Source: an uncultured Clostridium sp. (GTDB taxonomy: Bacteria > Bacillota_A > Clostridia > TANB77 > CAG-508). Taken from it: 58,085 nt of DNA. Of the stretch, positions 34,665-42,821 are shown one piece after another. Within the stretch, counting starts at the first letter, position 1. Every line of letters begins with the position of its first letter. The translations under genes and the position numbers were made by a program. The notes under the pieces were generated by a model. That model searched no databases. It was not told where the DNA came from and was given only the letters and a program-made list of their open reading frames with translations. Location of the stretch: the NCBI GenBank assembly GCA_930980675.1, contig CAKNIU010000003.1, positions 1 through 58,085 of the forward strand, read 5' to 3'.

Positions 34665-35828
34665 ATGAAAAAAGAAAAAATAATGGGAACTAAAAGATGG
34701 TTTTATTGGGTTTCTATAGGAGTTGTTCTAATAATAATATATAAATTATTAGATAATTTTACAGGAATAGGCGAATGGATAGGCAATTTCTTTAGTGTAC
34801 TTGCACCATTTATAGAAGGTATACTTATTGCATATATTTTATATACACCTTGTAAAAAAGTAGAAAAAATTTTAGAAAAAAGAAAAAATAAATTTATAAG
34901 AAAGCATGCTAGAGGGACAAGTATTACTATAGTATATATTTTGGTATTTGCTTTAATTGTATGGTTCATGACAGCAATTATACCAACAATTGCAAGTAGT
35001 GTATCAGATTTAATTAGCAATGTGCAAAGCTACTATAATGCAGTAGTTTCAGATAGCCCGGACTTAAGTATAACACCATTTATACAAGATAATATTTTAA
35101 AACCGGTTGTAGATTGGATACAAAATATAGACTTTGAATCATGGTTTACAATGGATAAAATTAGAGAATATTTATCATCTGCTATGGGATTAATCAGAGG
35201 AGTTGTTAATATATTTATAGCTATAATCTGCTCAGTATACATTTTGGCACAAAGAACTAGAATTGTTAGATTTTTAAATAGATTTGCAAGAGCTGTGCTT
35301 ACTGAAAAAGGTTATAGAAAATTTGAAAAATACTTTAATCAAGGAAACAATATTTTCTTTAGATATTTATCAAGCCAAATGTTAGATGGAATAGTTGTTG
35401 CACTTATTACTAGCATAGCAATGAGTTTAATGGGAGTAAAATATTCAATTTTACTTGGAACATTAATAGGATTCTCAAACCTAATACCATACTTTGGAGC
35501 TATATTTGGTGTAGCAATTGCAATTATTATTACAATACTTACTGGTGGATGGCAACAAGCGTTAATTATGGGTATTGTTGTAATTGTGCTACAACAATTA
35601 GATGCAAACTTAATAAATCCAAGAATAACAAGCTCATCATTAAAGGTAAGTCCATTACTTATAATGTTTGCTGTAACTGTTGGTGGAGCATATTTTGGAG
35701 TTTTAGGTATGTTTTTGGCAGCTCCAGTGTTTACTTTAATTAAAGTAATAGTAGACGATTTTGTAAATGAAAGAAATAGGGAAAAGGATAGGAAAAATAG
35801 TACAGAAAAGATTGAAGAAGCGGAATAA
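34665..35828 (+). CDS. AI-2E family permease
   Basis: 387-residue polytopic membrane protein of the AI-2E (YdjX/PerM/YtvI) family. Helices at about 14-32, 42-62, 83-105, and a cluster from about 230 onward, with the family pattern LIGFSNLIPYFGAIFGVAIA (about 264-283). Members export small molecules or act as Na/H antiporters; the substrate here cannot be assigned. A charged tail (NERNREKDRKNSTEKIEEAE) ends the protein. AAAGG is placed upstream of the ATG. A bidirectional terminator separates it from the convergent amidase gene. Confidence 0.9.
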   Translation: MKKEKIMGTKRWFYWVSIGVVLIIIYKLLDNFTGIGEWIGNFFSVLAPFIEGILIAYILYTPCKKVEKILEKRKNKFIRKHARGTSITIVYILVFALIVWFMTAIIPTIASSVSDLISNVQSYYNAVVSDSPDLSITPFIQDNILKPVVDWIQNIDFESWFTMDKIREYLSSAMGLIRGVVNIFIAIICSVYILAQRTRIVRFLNRFARAVLTEKGYRKFEKYFNQGNNIFFRYLSSQMLDGIVVALITSIAMSLMGVKYSILLGTLIGFSNLIPYFGAIFGVAIAIIITILTGGWQQALIMGIVVIVLQQLDANLINPRITSSSLKVSPLLIMFAVTVGGAYFGVLGMFLAAPVFTLIKVIVDDFVNERNREKDRKNSTEKIEEAE

Positions 35829-35837
35829 TAAATTAGC

Positions 35838-35885
35838 AAAAAGACACTCTAAAAGTTTAAAAAGAACTTATAAGAGTGTCTTTTT
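35838..35885. terminator. Bidirectional terminator between the AI-2E and amidase genes
   Basis: A 13-bp perfect stem AAAAAGACACTCT (35838-35850) with AGAGTGTCTTTTT (35873-35885), plus an inner AAGTT/AACTT stem. A- and T-runs let it work on both strands. Confidence 0.85.
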
Positions 35886-35886
35886 C

Positions 35887-36663
35887 TTACTCAAAATATC
35901 CCATTATTCCATTATAAATTCCCCAAGCAAGCTGTTCTTGATATTCATCAGTTTTAAGCCTTGCCTCATCTTCGGGATTAGACAAAAAGCCACATTCAAC
36001 AATAGTTATAGGAATTTCAACATTTTTCATAATATAAACATTACTTAAAGTATGAGGAGTCCTATCATTATCACTAGCTATGGTTTCATTCAAATTATTT
36101 TGAATGCTTGTAGCTAGTTTTTTTGAATTTTCATCATTATTTTTATAAAAAGTTTGCCAGCCAGAATATTGGCTTTCAGATATTTTGTTTAAATGAATAG
36201 ATACGAAAACATCTGCAGAAGAATTATTACCAATTTTCACTCTATTGTGTATATCTGAAACTTTTTTCTGGGCAATAGTCTTAGCATCTATTTCATAAAT
36301 GGAATTATCATCAGACCTTGTTAAAATAACAGTAGCACCACTGCTTTCTAAAAGTTTTTGAATTTTTAAAGTAATTTGCAAATTAATAGGTGCTTCCAAA
36401 GTTCCACTACTGCTCTCGGCACCTTCATCAGGTGTTCCGTGTCCAGCATCAAGAATAATTACTTTATTTGTAACAGGCACAGCCATAACTGGAATTATCT
36501 CCACGGGATGCCTAGTTCTAGCTGAATAGAAGAATACCGAAAGGAATATTAGAGTACATATTAAAGAAATTTGTTTAATAAATTTTTTTATACTTGAAGC
36601 AGAGCCTGAATTTTTATTTATAGAATTTGAATTATTTTTTTTATTAATAAATGAAATTGGCAT
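35887..36663 (-). CDS. cwlD: N-acetylmuramoyl-L-alanine amidase, CwlD-like
   Basis: Zinc-dependent amidase (Amidase_3) that removes peptide side chains from muramic acid; the spore-specific member CwlD makes muramic delta-lactam in cortex. 258 residues. One membrane or signal helix (about 30-46). Catalytic motifs: ILDAGHGTPDEGA (His), a Glu-containing segment near GTLEAPINL, VSIHLNK (second His) and TIVECGFLSNPED (catalytic Glu). ATG 36663 follows AAGGAAGG; an ATG at 36687 lacks such a site. CwlD is my preferred assignment from size and host sporulation, but a vegetative amidase is possible. Confidence 0.8.
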   Translation of the reverse strand: MPISFINKKNNSNSINKNSGSASSIKKFIKQISLICTLIFLSVFFYSARTRHPVEIIPVMAVPVTNKVIILDAGHGTPDEGAESSSGTLEAPINLQITLKIQKLLESSGATVILTRSDDNSIYEIDAKTIAQKKVSDIHNRVKIGNNSSADVFVSIHLNKISESQYSGWQTFYKNNDENSKKLATSIQNNLNETIASDNDRTPHTLSNVYIMKNVEIPITIVECGFLSNPEDEARLKTDEYQEQLAWGIYNGIMGYFE

Positions 36664-36892
36664 AACAAGCACCTTCCTTGAAAACATATTCATGAACTGA
36701 TTTGTTATACAGCAAAATAATTTAATAAAAATATATGAATAAAAAATGAAAAAATACCCAATTTAATAAGCGGATTAAATTTTTTGAATTATATAGGAGA
36801 AATCAAGGTTCTTTCTTAATAGTAAAAGTTATTTTATTCTGTGTGTTTGAAAAATATAATTAAACTCAAATAAATGATTTTTAGTTTCAGAC

Positions 36893-36919
36893 TGTCGAAT
36901 TTTGTCAAATGTTGTCGAC
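36893..36919 (+). promoter_or_regulatory. Triple Spo0A box array
   Basis: TGTCGAA (36893-36899, perfect consensus), TGTCAAA (36903-36909) and TGTCGAC (36913-36919) are spaced exactly 10 bp apart on the same strand, one helical turn each. They lie between the divergent cwlD-like gene and the small ORF/dprA. Confidence 0.7.
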
Positions 36920-36948
36920 CGATTTTTGTAAAAAAATGTAAAAACATA

Positions 36949-36977
36949 TTTACAAATTATGGAATATAATATATAAT
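36949..36977 (+). promoter_or_regulatory. Sigma-A promoter downstream of the Spo0A boxes
   Basis: TTTACA (36949-36954), 17-bp spacer, TATAAT (36972-36977). The Spo0A boxes end 29 bp before the -35. The transcript would carry the 23-residue ORF and dprA. The remaining 36664-36892 stretch shows no gene. Confidence 0.65.
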
Positions 36978-37067
36978 CAATTTATTAATTCAAAAAATTA
37001 TTTTCAAAAAAATTTAAGCCAAATTTATTTTTAATTAAAAAGTAAATGAATTTGTTTTGGGGAAACA

Positions 37068-37139
37068 ATGAAATCTAAGGTTGAAAAATATTTTCAGCCA
37101 TCTAGTTCATGTAAGCTTTCAAAGCTTATAAATTTTTAA
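37068..37139 (+). CDS. Possible 23-residue peptide upstream of dprA
   Basis: ATG 37068 follows TTTTGGGGAAACA; the product is basic with one Cys (KSKVEKYFQPSSSCKLSKLI core). I recognise no family. It is the first ORF behind the Spo0A-box promoter and ends 3 bases before an AAAGGAG site. It could be a leader peptide, a small regulatory peptide or chance. Confidence 0.35.
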   Translation: MKSKVEKYFQPSSSCKLSKLINF

Positions 37140-37185
37140 TGAAAGGAGCAAATGTTAGTTATAAAGCTAACATCTATTAGAAAAC

Positions 37186-38016
37186 ATGAAAATTATTAAC
37201 ATGCTTGAAAGCAGTTATCCCCAAAATCTTAAAAAAATAAAAAATCCACCAACAAAGCTATATGCAGAAGGAAATACTGAATTACTAAATAAAAATTCTT
37301 TGGCAATAGTAGGAACGCGAAGGCCAACAGAATATGGCAAAAAGGTTTCCTTCAACTTTGCAAAAGAACTATCTGACGAAGGAATTTGCGTAGTGAGTGG
37401 CTTGGCAGACGGTATAGACAGTTATGCACATTTGGGAGCAAAAAGTGGAAAAGGCAAGACTATTGCTGTGCTTGGCTGTGGATTTAATCACATCTATCCA
37501 GAACACAATCTAAAATTATATCAAGAAATTCTAGAAGAAGGCGGATGTGTAATATCTGAATATGAACCAGATGAAATTTCTAAGCCAGAGTATTTTCCAA
37601 CTAGAAATAGAATAATAAGTGGACTATCTATGGGCGTTTTGCTAGTAGAAGGAAGATACAGAAGTGGTAGTGGCATAACTGCAAGACTTGCAATGGAGCA
37701 GAAAAAAGAAGTATTTTGCATACCTAGTGACATAAATAAAAAAACAGGATTTGTACCAAATGAATATATAAAAATGGGAGCACATTTAGTTACAAATATA
37801 CAAGATATTTTAGAGTATTTTCCAAAGCAAAGAAAAACAGTGAAAATGAATTTAGAATACTTAGAAATATATAAATATATGAGCAAAATACCAATAAGTG
37901 TAGACGATATTTGTAGACTAACAAATTTATCTGTGGCAAGTGTAAATGAAAGGCTAATGTTAATGGAAATAGAAGGCCTAATAAAAAATGTATATGGTGG
38001 ATATGCTGTGGTGTAA
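37186..38016 (+). CDS. dprA: DNA processing protein DprA (Smf)
   Basis: Loads RecA onto incoming single-stranded DNA during transformation. 276 residues. Rossmann-like DprA core: LAIVGTRRPTEYGKKVS (about 39-55), VSGLADGIDSYAHLGA (about 70-85), GKTIAVLGCGFNHIYPEHN (about 89-107), ISEYEPDE, FPTRNRIISGLSMGVLLVEG (about 137-156) and SGSGITARLAMEQ. A C-terminal winged-helix-like segment (SVDDICRLTNLSVASVNERL) follows. The ATG at 37186 is set by homology; the nearest good ribosome site (AAAGGAG, 37142-37148) is 37 bases upstream with a TGTTAG/CTAACA hairpin between, so initiation may involve that hairpin. Confidence 0.93.
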   Translation: MKIINMLESSYPQNLKKIKNPPTKLYAEGNTELLNKNSLAIVGTRRPTEYGKKVSFNFAKELSDEGICVVSGLADGIDSYAHLGAKSGKGKTIAVLGCGFNHIYPEHNLKLYQEILEEGGCVISEYEPDEISKPEYFPTRNRIISGLSMGVLLVEGRYRSGSGITARLAMEQKKEVFCIPSDINKKTGFVPNEYIKMGAHLVTNIQDILEYFPKQRKTVKMNLEYLEIYKYMSKIPISVDDICRLTNLSVASVNERLMLMEIEGLIKNVYGGYAVV

Positions 38017-38094
38017 CATATTAAAAGTAAAATTATGCTCTACCTATTTTGTTCACAGAAATGCTTTGGGATATTAAGTAAGAAAGGAAAATAA

Positions 38095-39631
38095 ATGTTA
38101 TCAATAATTAAAACCATGTCATTACATGGCTTAGATGGATATTTGATAGAAGTTCAAGTTGATGTATCGCCAGGAATGCCTGAATGGACCATAGTAGGTC
38201 TTCCAGATACTAGCGTAAAAGAAGCAAAAGAAAGAGTAAGAACAGCAATAAAAAATTCAGGATTTGAATTACAAAGCAAAAAAATAATAGTAAATTTAGC
38301 ACCAGCAAATACTAGAAAAGAAGGATCACTTTTTGACTTGCCAATTGCAATAGGAATACTTGCAAACTTTGGAGCAATAGTAAGCCAAAATTTAGAAGAT
38401 ACTGTATTTGTAGGAGAATTATCACTAGATGGCAAAATAAATAAAGCAAAAGGCATACTTCCTATGTGTATAGAGGCAAAAAAGGTAGGAATGAAAAGAA
38501 TAATTTTGCCAAAAGAAAATGCAAAAGAAGCGGGAATAGTAAAAGAGCTTGAAGTGATTGGAGTAAGTACATTAGACCAATTAGTGGACTTTTTAAATGG
38601 TGAAATAACAATAGAAAATACAAAAACAAATATAGAAGAAATGTGGAGTAAAGAGCAAATATATAATGTAGATTTTTTAGAAGTAAAAGGTCAAGAAAAT
38701 GTAAAAAGAGCAATAGAAGTAGCGGCAGCTCGGTGGACACGGACTGCTCCTTATTGGAAGTCCAGGGAGTGGAAAAACAATGATGGCAAAAAGAATACCA
38801 ACAATATTGCCAGACCTAACATTTAATGAAGCCTTAGAAATTACAAAAATACATAGTATAGCAGAAACATTACCAAAAGATAAGCCAATAATATCAAATA
38901 GACCATTTAGAGCTCCCCATCACACAATATCTGTAACATCACTTGTAGGAGGAGGAATAAGCCCTAAACCCGGAGAAATAAGTTTGGCACATTATGGAGT
39001 GCTATTTTTAGACGAGCTTCCCGAATTTAATAAAAAGACTTTAGAAGTTTTAAGAGGACCATTGGAAGACAAAAACATAACCATAAGTAGAGTAAACGCT
39101 AGCTTAACATATCCGTGCAACTTTATGCTAGTAGCATCAATGAATCCATGTCCATGCGGATATTATGGATCAAAAGAAAAAGAATGCACATGTTTACCAG
39201 ATGCAATAACAAGATATATAAACAAAATAAGCGGCCCGCTTTTAGACAGAATAGATATACAAGTGGAAGTAAATCAGGTAAAATATCAAAACTTAGAAGA
39301 TGATAGACCGGCAGAATCTTCTCATGAAATGAAAGAGCGTGTAAACAAAGCAAGAAAATTACAGCAGGAACGATATAAAAAATATGGAATATACTCCAAC
39401 TCAGAACTAACGCCAAAATTAATAAACGAATATTGCAAAATAGATAGTAAAACTTCAAAAATTTTAGAAGATGCTTTTAACAAATTGGGTTTTAGTGCAA
39501 GAGCATATAATAGAATTTTGAAAGTGGCTAGGACTATAGCAGATTTAGATAATAAGCAAAATATAGAGCTAAAACATGTGGCAGAAGCAATACAGTATAG
39601 GAATTTGGATAAGAAATATTGGAAAAATTAA
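38095..39631 (+). CDS. comM: ComM/YifB-family Mg-chelatase-like ATPase, split by a +1 frameshift
   Basis: AAA+ helicase-like protein aiding branch migration in transformation in the best-studied member; widespread YifB family. Frame 1 from ATG 38095 (AGAAAGGAAAATAA upstream) gives the N-terminal Lon-like domain (GLPDTSVKEAKERVRTAIKN; NLAPANTRKEGSLFDLPIA) as far as EVAAA, then CGG at 38731-38733. Shifting by one base yields GGHGLLLIGSPGSGKTMMAK (Walker A) and continues to 39631 with LFLDELPEF (Walker B), MNPCPCGYYGS and the C-terminal AAA lid. Combined length of about 511 residues is normal. Without recoding the ATPase would be lost, since the break is just before the P-loop. Confidence 0.9.
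38731..38733 (+). other. +1 frameshift site at a zero-frame CGG codon (comM)
   Basis: GCA GCT CGG TGG in frame zero; GCA-GCT-(C)-GGT-GGA-CAC restores the conserved Gly-Gly-His before the Walker A motif. Frame zero would run on for about 31 codons after the break. Confidence 0.85.
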
Positions 39632-39692
39632 ATTTAAAGTTACAATTAAGAGAAAAAAATAAGTATAGCTGAGCCCTTTGTCCGCTCCACTG

Positions 39693-39722
39693 TGCTAAAA
39701 GCTACAGACCATATATTGAAAT
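39693..39722. repeat. Partial hairpin element, copy F
   Basis: Reverse complement reads TTTCAATATATGGTCTGTAG then CTTTTAGCAC, matching the left end of copy C (TTGCAATATATATTTTGTAGCTTTTAGCGA). It lies between comM and yraN. Confidence 0.45.
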
Positions 39723-39766
39723 TTTTATAATTATAGCAGTTATAAAAAACTTAAACGAGGTGATGC

Positions 39767-40123
39767 ATTATTTACTTTAAAAAAGAGATAGGAAAAGAGG
39801 GAGAGGACATTGCAGAAAAATATTTAAAATCAAATGGATATGAAATTGTAGATAGAAACTTTTATGCAAGACAAGGTGAAATAGATATTATAGCAAAGCA
39901 GAAAAATGAATGGGTATTTATAGAAGTAAAAACCAGAACAAATGGTGCTTTTGGAAAACCAATAGAGGCGGTAGACAATACAAAACAAAAGCATTTGATA
40001 AAAGCAATAAAATATTACATCTACTCTAATAGGTTAGAAAACGAGTGTATTAGAGTAGATGTAATTGAAGTGTACAAAATTGGAGATAGGCATATTATAA
40101 ATCATGTAAAGCAGGTGATATAA
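39767..40123 (+). CDS. yraN: YraN family (UPF0102) endonuclease-like protein, non-ATG start
   Basis: 118 residues with the restriction-endonuclease-like core GEIDIIAKQKNEWVFIEVKTR (Asp, Glu-x-Lys) and N-terminal IGKEGEDIAEKYLKSNGYEI. Usual length about 115-120. The natural N-terminus falls at ATT 39767 or 39770, with GAGGTGA 6 bases upstream; the only nearby ATG (39763) is in another frame and stops after five codons. So either ATT is the start, as in infC, or one base is extra near the start. dprA-comM-yraN proximity is common in Clostridia. Function is not established. Confidence 0.85.
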   Translation: MIYFKKEIGKEGEDIAEKYLKSNGYEIVDRNFYARQGEIDIIAKQKNEWVFIEVKTRTNGAFGKPIEAVDNTKQKHLIKAIKYYIYSNRLENECIRVDVIEVYKIGDRHIINHVKQVI

Positions 40124-40187
40124 TAAAAATAATTTACTTTACTTGATAAAGTCTGCAGTATTTTTATTCAATATATTAATATAGGAA

Positions 40188-40407
40188 TTATGAATTTAAC
40201 AACTTTCTAATTTCATTAATTTTAGACAAATTTTCCTTGTATGGTAATCTTGGCTTAACAAAATTACTAGAACCTCTTTTTTCAAAGCTATATCTTGAAA
40301 TTAATTGAATATGAAAGTGATTCATAGGACCATCACACATTGTGCATAGATAAACACTTTCAGCACCATAAACCTCTATTGTTTTGCTTATCATAGCATG
40401 TAGGGCA
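40188..40407 (-). pseudogene. HIT-domain remnant with internal deletion
   Basis: The preceding NUDIX gene ends with ICPTCYD, which resembles the N-terminus of HIT proteins. Directly after, in another frame, comes ISKTIEVYGAESVYLCTMCD then GPMNHFHIQLISRYSFEKRG, the C-terminal half of a HIT protein with the HxHxQ motif (GalT-like rather than HxHxH). About 60-70 residues that should lie between are absent. An ATG at 40394 starts the second part but no ribosome site is seen. The simplest reading is a HIT gene, once downstream of or fused to the NUDIX gene, that lost its centre. Residual function is doubtful. Confidence 0.65.
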
Positions 40408-40863
40408 AATGCCTAAATCTGTTAAAATAGAAGCGGACAATTTACCGTCATTATCTAGCAATGATTTAATGCCAACTTTAACTTTATTCCATTCTTGTTT
40501 CAAATTATCATATGACAACAAATTTTCTATGTCATCGAAATCTGTCCACTCTAAATTTTCAACATCATTATCATTAATATTTTTAGCTGTAGGACCATCA
40601 TCAATTGCAACGTACATGTTACAAACCACATCTTCATCAGTAGGAGTGTGATATTTTAATATATAAATAGGCTCAGTAATTAATAAATGATTGGCTCTTA
40701 AAGTTTCTTCTTCGGTTTCACGGACTGCACATTCTTCGAAAGTTTCACCATCTTCTACATGTCCTTTAGGAAAAGACATATCTTGAAGCTTATCTCGATA
40801 TACTAAAGCAATTTTTTTAGTGTCTAAATTAATTAAAATAGTTCCAGCTTTTTTAACTAGCAT
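40360..40863 (-). CDS. NUDIX hydrolase
   Basis: 167 residues. Residues 1-130 form a NUDIX domain with the box GHVEDGETFEECAVRETEEET (cited in part: GHVEDGETFEEC, then AVRETEEET), which keeps the G-x5-E-x7-REUxEE pattern but has Thr where the final Gly is usual. N-terminal KKAGTILINLDTKKIALVYR fits a diadenosine-polyphosphate or nucleotide-cleaning hydrolase. The last 30 residues run into the HIT remnant and end out of frame (NNRGLWC). AAGGAGG lies 5 bases before the ATG. Substrate unknown. Confidence 0.88.
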   Translation of the reverse strand: MLVKKAGTILINLDTKKIALVYRDKLQDMSFPKGHVEDGETFEECAVRETEEETLRANHLLITEPIYILKYHTPTDEDVVCNMYVAIDDGPTAKNINDNDVENLEWTDFDDIENLLSYDNLKQEWNKVKVGIKSLLDNDGKLSASILTDLGICPTCYDKQNNRGLWC

Positions 40864-40973
40864 AAAAACCTCCTTTATATTTTATTATAAAAATAGTCCA
40901 CGGTACGCAAAATTAATTTAACCAAAACTTAGATGTATCAATGAATTTGAGCTTTCAAGTGTCAAAGAAACAA

Positions 40974-41573
40974 TTATTTTATATTATCTAATATTTTATC
41001 ATTTTGTGTAAAATTTTTTAGCCAGTTATTCAAATCTTTTTGCTTTTTAAAAATTAATACTTTATTGCTGGGAATACTTTTAAGCATTTCCAAAACTTTT
41101 GGACGCTTCTTTTTATTATAACTCCAAACATACTTAACAAAAGTAAAATCTAAGCGCTCTTTACATCCGGGAATGTCTGGCTTATCTTTATTAAAATTTT
41201 TAAATATTCTTTTTGTAATACCTTTTAATTGAGCAAAAGTTGAATAATCTAGCCAAATAATTAAATCAGCCTTTTCTAGACGTTCTTGCAAAGTTTTGTT
41301 GTAATTGCCATCAATAATCCATTTTTCATCATTAGCTTTTTCTAAAATTTTTTCATCTCTTTCGTTTTTATCAACTTGAACCCAATTAGGTTTGTAATTG
41401 ATTGCATCTAGATGGATGGCGGGAATATCTAGCTCCTTGGAAAGTATATCTGATAAAGTACTTTTTCCACTTCCTGAGCCACCTATAATTGAAATTTTTT
41501 TAACTTGTTTTTTACATTCTTCTAAGGTAAGTTCGCTAGCTTTTATAGATGAGTTTTGAACAGAAATTGACAT
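40974..41573 (-). CDS. P-loop kinase, FlaR/adenylate kinase-like
   Basis: 199 residues. Walker A IGGSGSGKSTLSD near residues 30-42, HLDAINYKPNWVQVD, then KWIIDGNYNKTLQERLEKAD and LIIWLDYSTFAQLKGITKRI. This pattern matches the DNA topology modulation protein FlaR family, which is related to adenylate kinases; the family name is historical and the substrate unknown. An AGGAGG site lies about 5 bases before the ATG. Part of a run of small minus-strand enzymes. Confidence 0.8.
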   Translation of the reverse strand: MSISVQNSSIKASELTLEECKKQVKKISIIGGSGSGKSTLSDILSKELDIPAIHLDAINYKPNWVQVDKNERDEKILEKANDEKWIIDGNYNKTLQERLEKADLIIWLDYSTFAQLKGITKRIFKNFNKDKPDIPGCKERLDFTFVKYVWSYNKKKRPKVLEMLKSIPSNKVLIFKKQKDLNNWLKNFTQNDKILDNIK

Positions 41574-41673
41574 ATGACCTCCTAATAAATATTATTATTT
41601 TTTATTGAATAGAGAAATTAAATTTTTCTCCTTATATTTATTTTTTATACTTCTCTTTAAATGAAAGCCAATG

Positions 41674-42120
41674 CTAATACAAAATCATACCTGCTCCTAA
41701 ATCATTATTAGGTCTAGAAATAAAGCCAAACTTTTCATAAAAAGGTTCCATTCCTTTAGAAGCACCTAGATAAGTTCTTATATTTGGGTTAATTTGTTTA
41801 TATACATTGATTTGACTAATTAATTTATTCATAATTTGAGTACCTATATGTTTATTCTGATATTCAGGAATGACCATAATATCTTGAATATATAAGAAAA
41901 TTGTTTTATCTCCGATAATTCTTCCAAAGCCAATTATTTGATCATCATCATAAACACTTATGAAATAAAGAGTGTTATTTAAGGCTTCTTGTACTATAAA
42001 AGTCTCTCTTGTTCCCCAACCGACACTATTTGTTAAATAATTAAATTCATCGGCAGTTATTTTATTTTCAAAAAATTTATCATTTTTATGGACTCCTAAC
42101 TTATAAATAAGTTCGCACAA
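41674..42120 (-). CDS. GNAT family N-acetyltransferase
   Basis: 148 residues. GNAT core: YFISVYDDDQIIGFGRIIGD, IQDIMVIPEYQNKHIGTQIM (acetyl-CoA-binding motif A with Q/N-x-x-I-G-T), and FYEKFGFISRP near the C-terminus. SVGWGTRE at the N-terminus is common in small GNATs of this type. The start is uncertain: TTG 42120 fits the alignment but no ribosome site is visible. Substrate unknown. Confidence 0.85.
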   Translation of the reverse strand: MCELIYKLGVHKNDKFFENKITADEFNYLTNSVGWGTRETFIVQEALNNTLYFISVYDDDQIIGFGRIIGDKTIFLYIQDIMVIPEYQNKHIGTQIMNKLISQINVYKQINPNIRTYLGASKGMEPFYEKFGFISRPNNDLGAGMILY

Positions 42121-42127
42121 ATATATT

Positions 42128-42156
42128 TTAACATAAAAAAGAGAGAAAAGTATAAT
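42128..42156 (+). promoter_or_regulatory. Sigma-A promoter of the HD-domain gene
   Basis: TTAACA (42128-42133), 17-bp spacer, TATAAT (42151-42156). It starts within a few bases of the divergent GNAT gene. Confidence 0.6.
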
Positions 42157-42248
42157 ATCTATAGAAATTTGTTATAAAAATGCGTGGTATAAATTAAAAA
42201 TATATGATATTCTTATATAAAAATGAGGTAAAAAAAGGAGGACAAAAA

Positions 42249-42821
42249 TTGAGTGAGGTTACAGAAAAAATTAAACAAGAGTTATTAGTAAGATGTGAAA
42301 AATCAAAACAAAAAGATGGTTATGACTTTTGGAATGAACATATTAAATATGTAGTAGACAATGCTGTGAAACTTGCAAAAGAATATGGTGCAGACATAGA
42401 AATAGTGGAATTAGGAGCTTTGTTACATGATATTGCTATGCCTTCCGAATATGGTGATAGAGAAGAACACCATATTTATGGCGCAGAAATTGCTGAGGAA
42501 TTACTAACAAAGTTAGACTATCCAAAAGATAGGATAGAAAAAGTAAAAAATTGTGTATTAAATCATAGAAGTAGTAGAAAATCACAAAGAAATACTATAG
42601 AAGAACAATGTGTTGCTGATGCAGATGTAATAGCTCATTTTGATTGTATACCATCATTGTTTTCTTTAGTATATAATAAAATGAATTTATCAATATCAGA
42701 TGGGGCAGAATATGTAAAAAGAAAATTAGAGCGTGATTATAATAAACTAAGTCCTCGTACAAAGGAAAAGCTAAAAGAAAGGTATGATAAAATAATGGAG
42801 GTGTTATTTTTATCAGAGTAA
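42249..42821 (+). CDS. HD-domain phosphohydrolase
   Basis: 190 residues. HD-superfamily metal motifs: FWNEHIKYVVDNAVKLA (first His), LGALLHDIAMPSEYGDREEH (HD), VLNHRSSR and VADADVIAHFD. Members hydrolyse nucleotides or phosphoesters; the substrate is unknown. TTG 42249 is chosen because GGAGGA lies 7 bases upstream; an ATG at 42204 lies before that site. Its 3' end overlaps the convergent kinase gene by 9 bases. Confidence 0.85.
   Translation: MSEVTEKIKQELLVRCEKSKQKDGYDFWNEHIKYVVDNAVKLAKEYGADIEIVELGALLHDIAMPSEYGDREEHHIYGAEIAEELLTKLDYPKDRIEKVKNCVLNHRSSRKSQRNTIEEQCVADADVIAHFDCIPSLFSLVYNKMNLSISDGAEYVKRKLERDYNKLSPRTKEKLKERYDKIMEVLFLSE

Noticed and set aside
37068..37139. The 23-residue ORF as an AgrD-like or other named signalling peptide
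   Set aside because: One Cys and no leader/core arrangement; no processing gene nearby. Kept only as an uncharacterised possible ORF.
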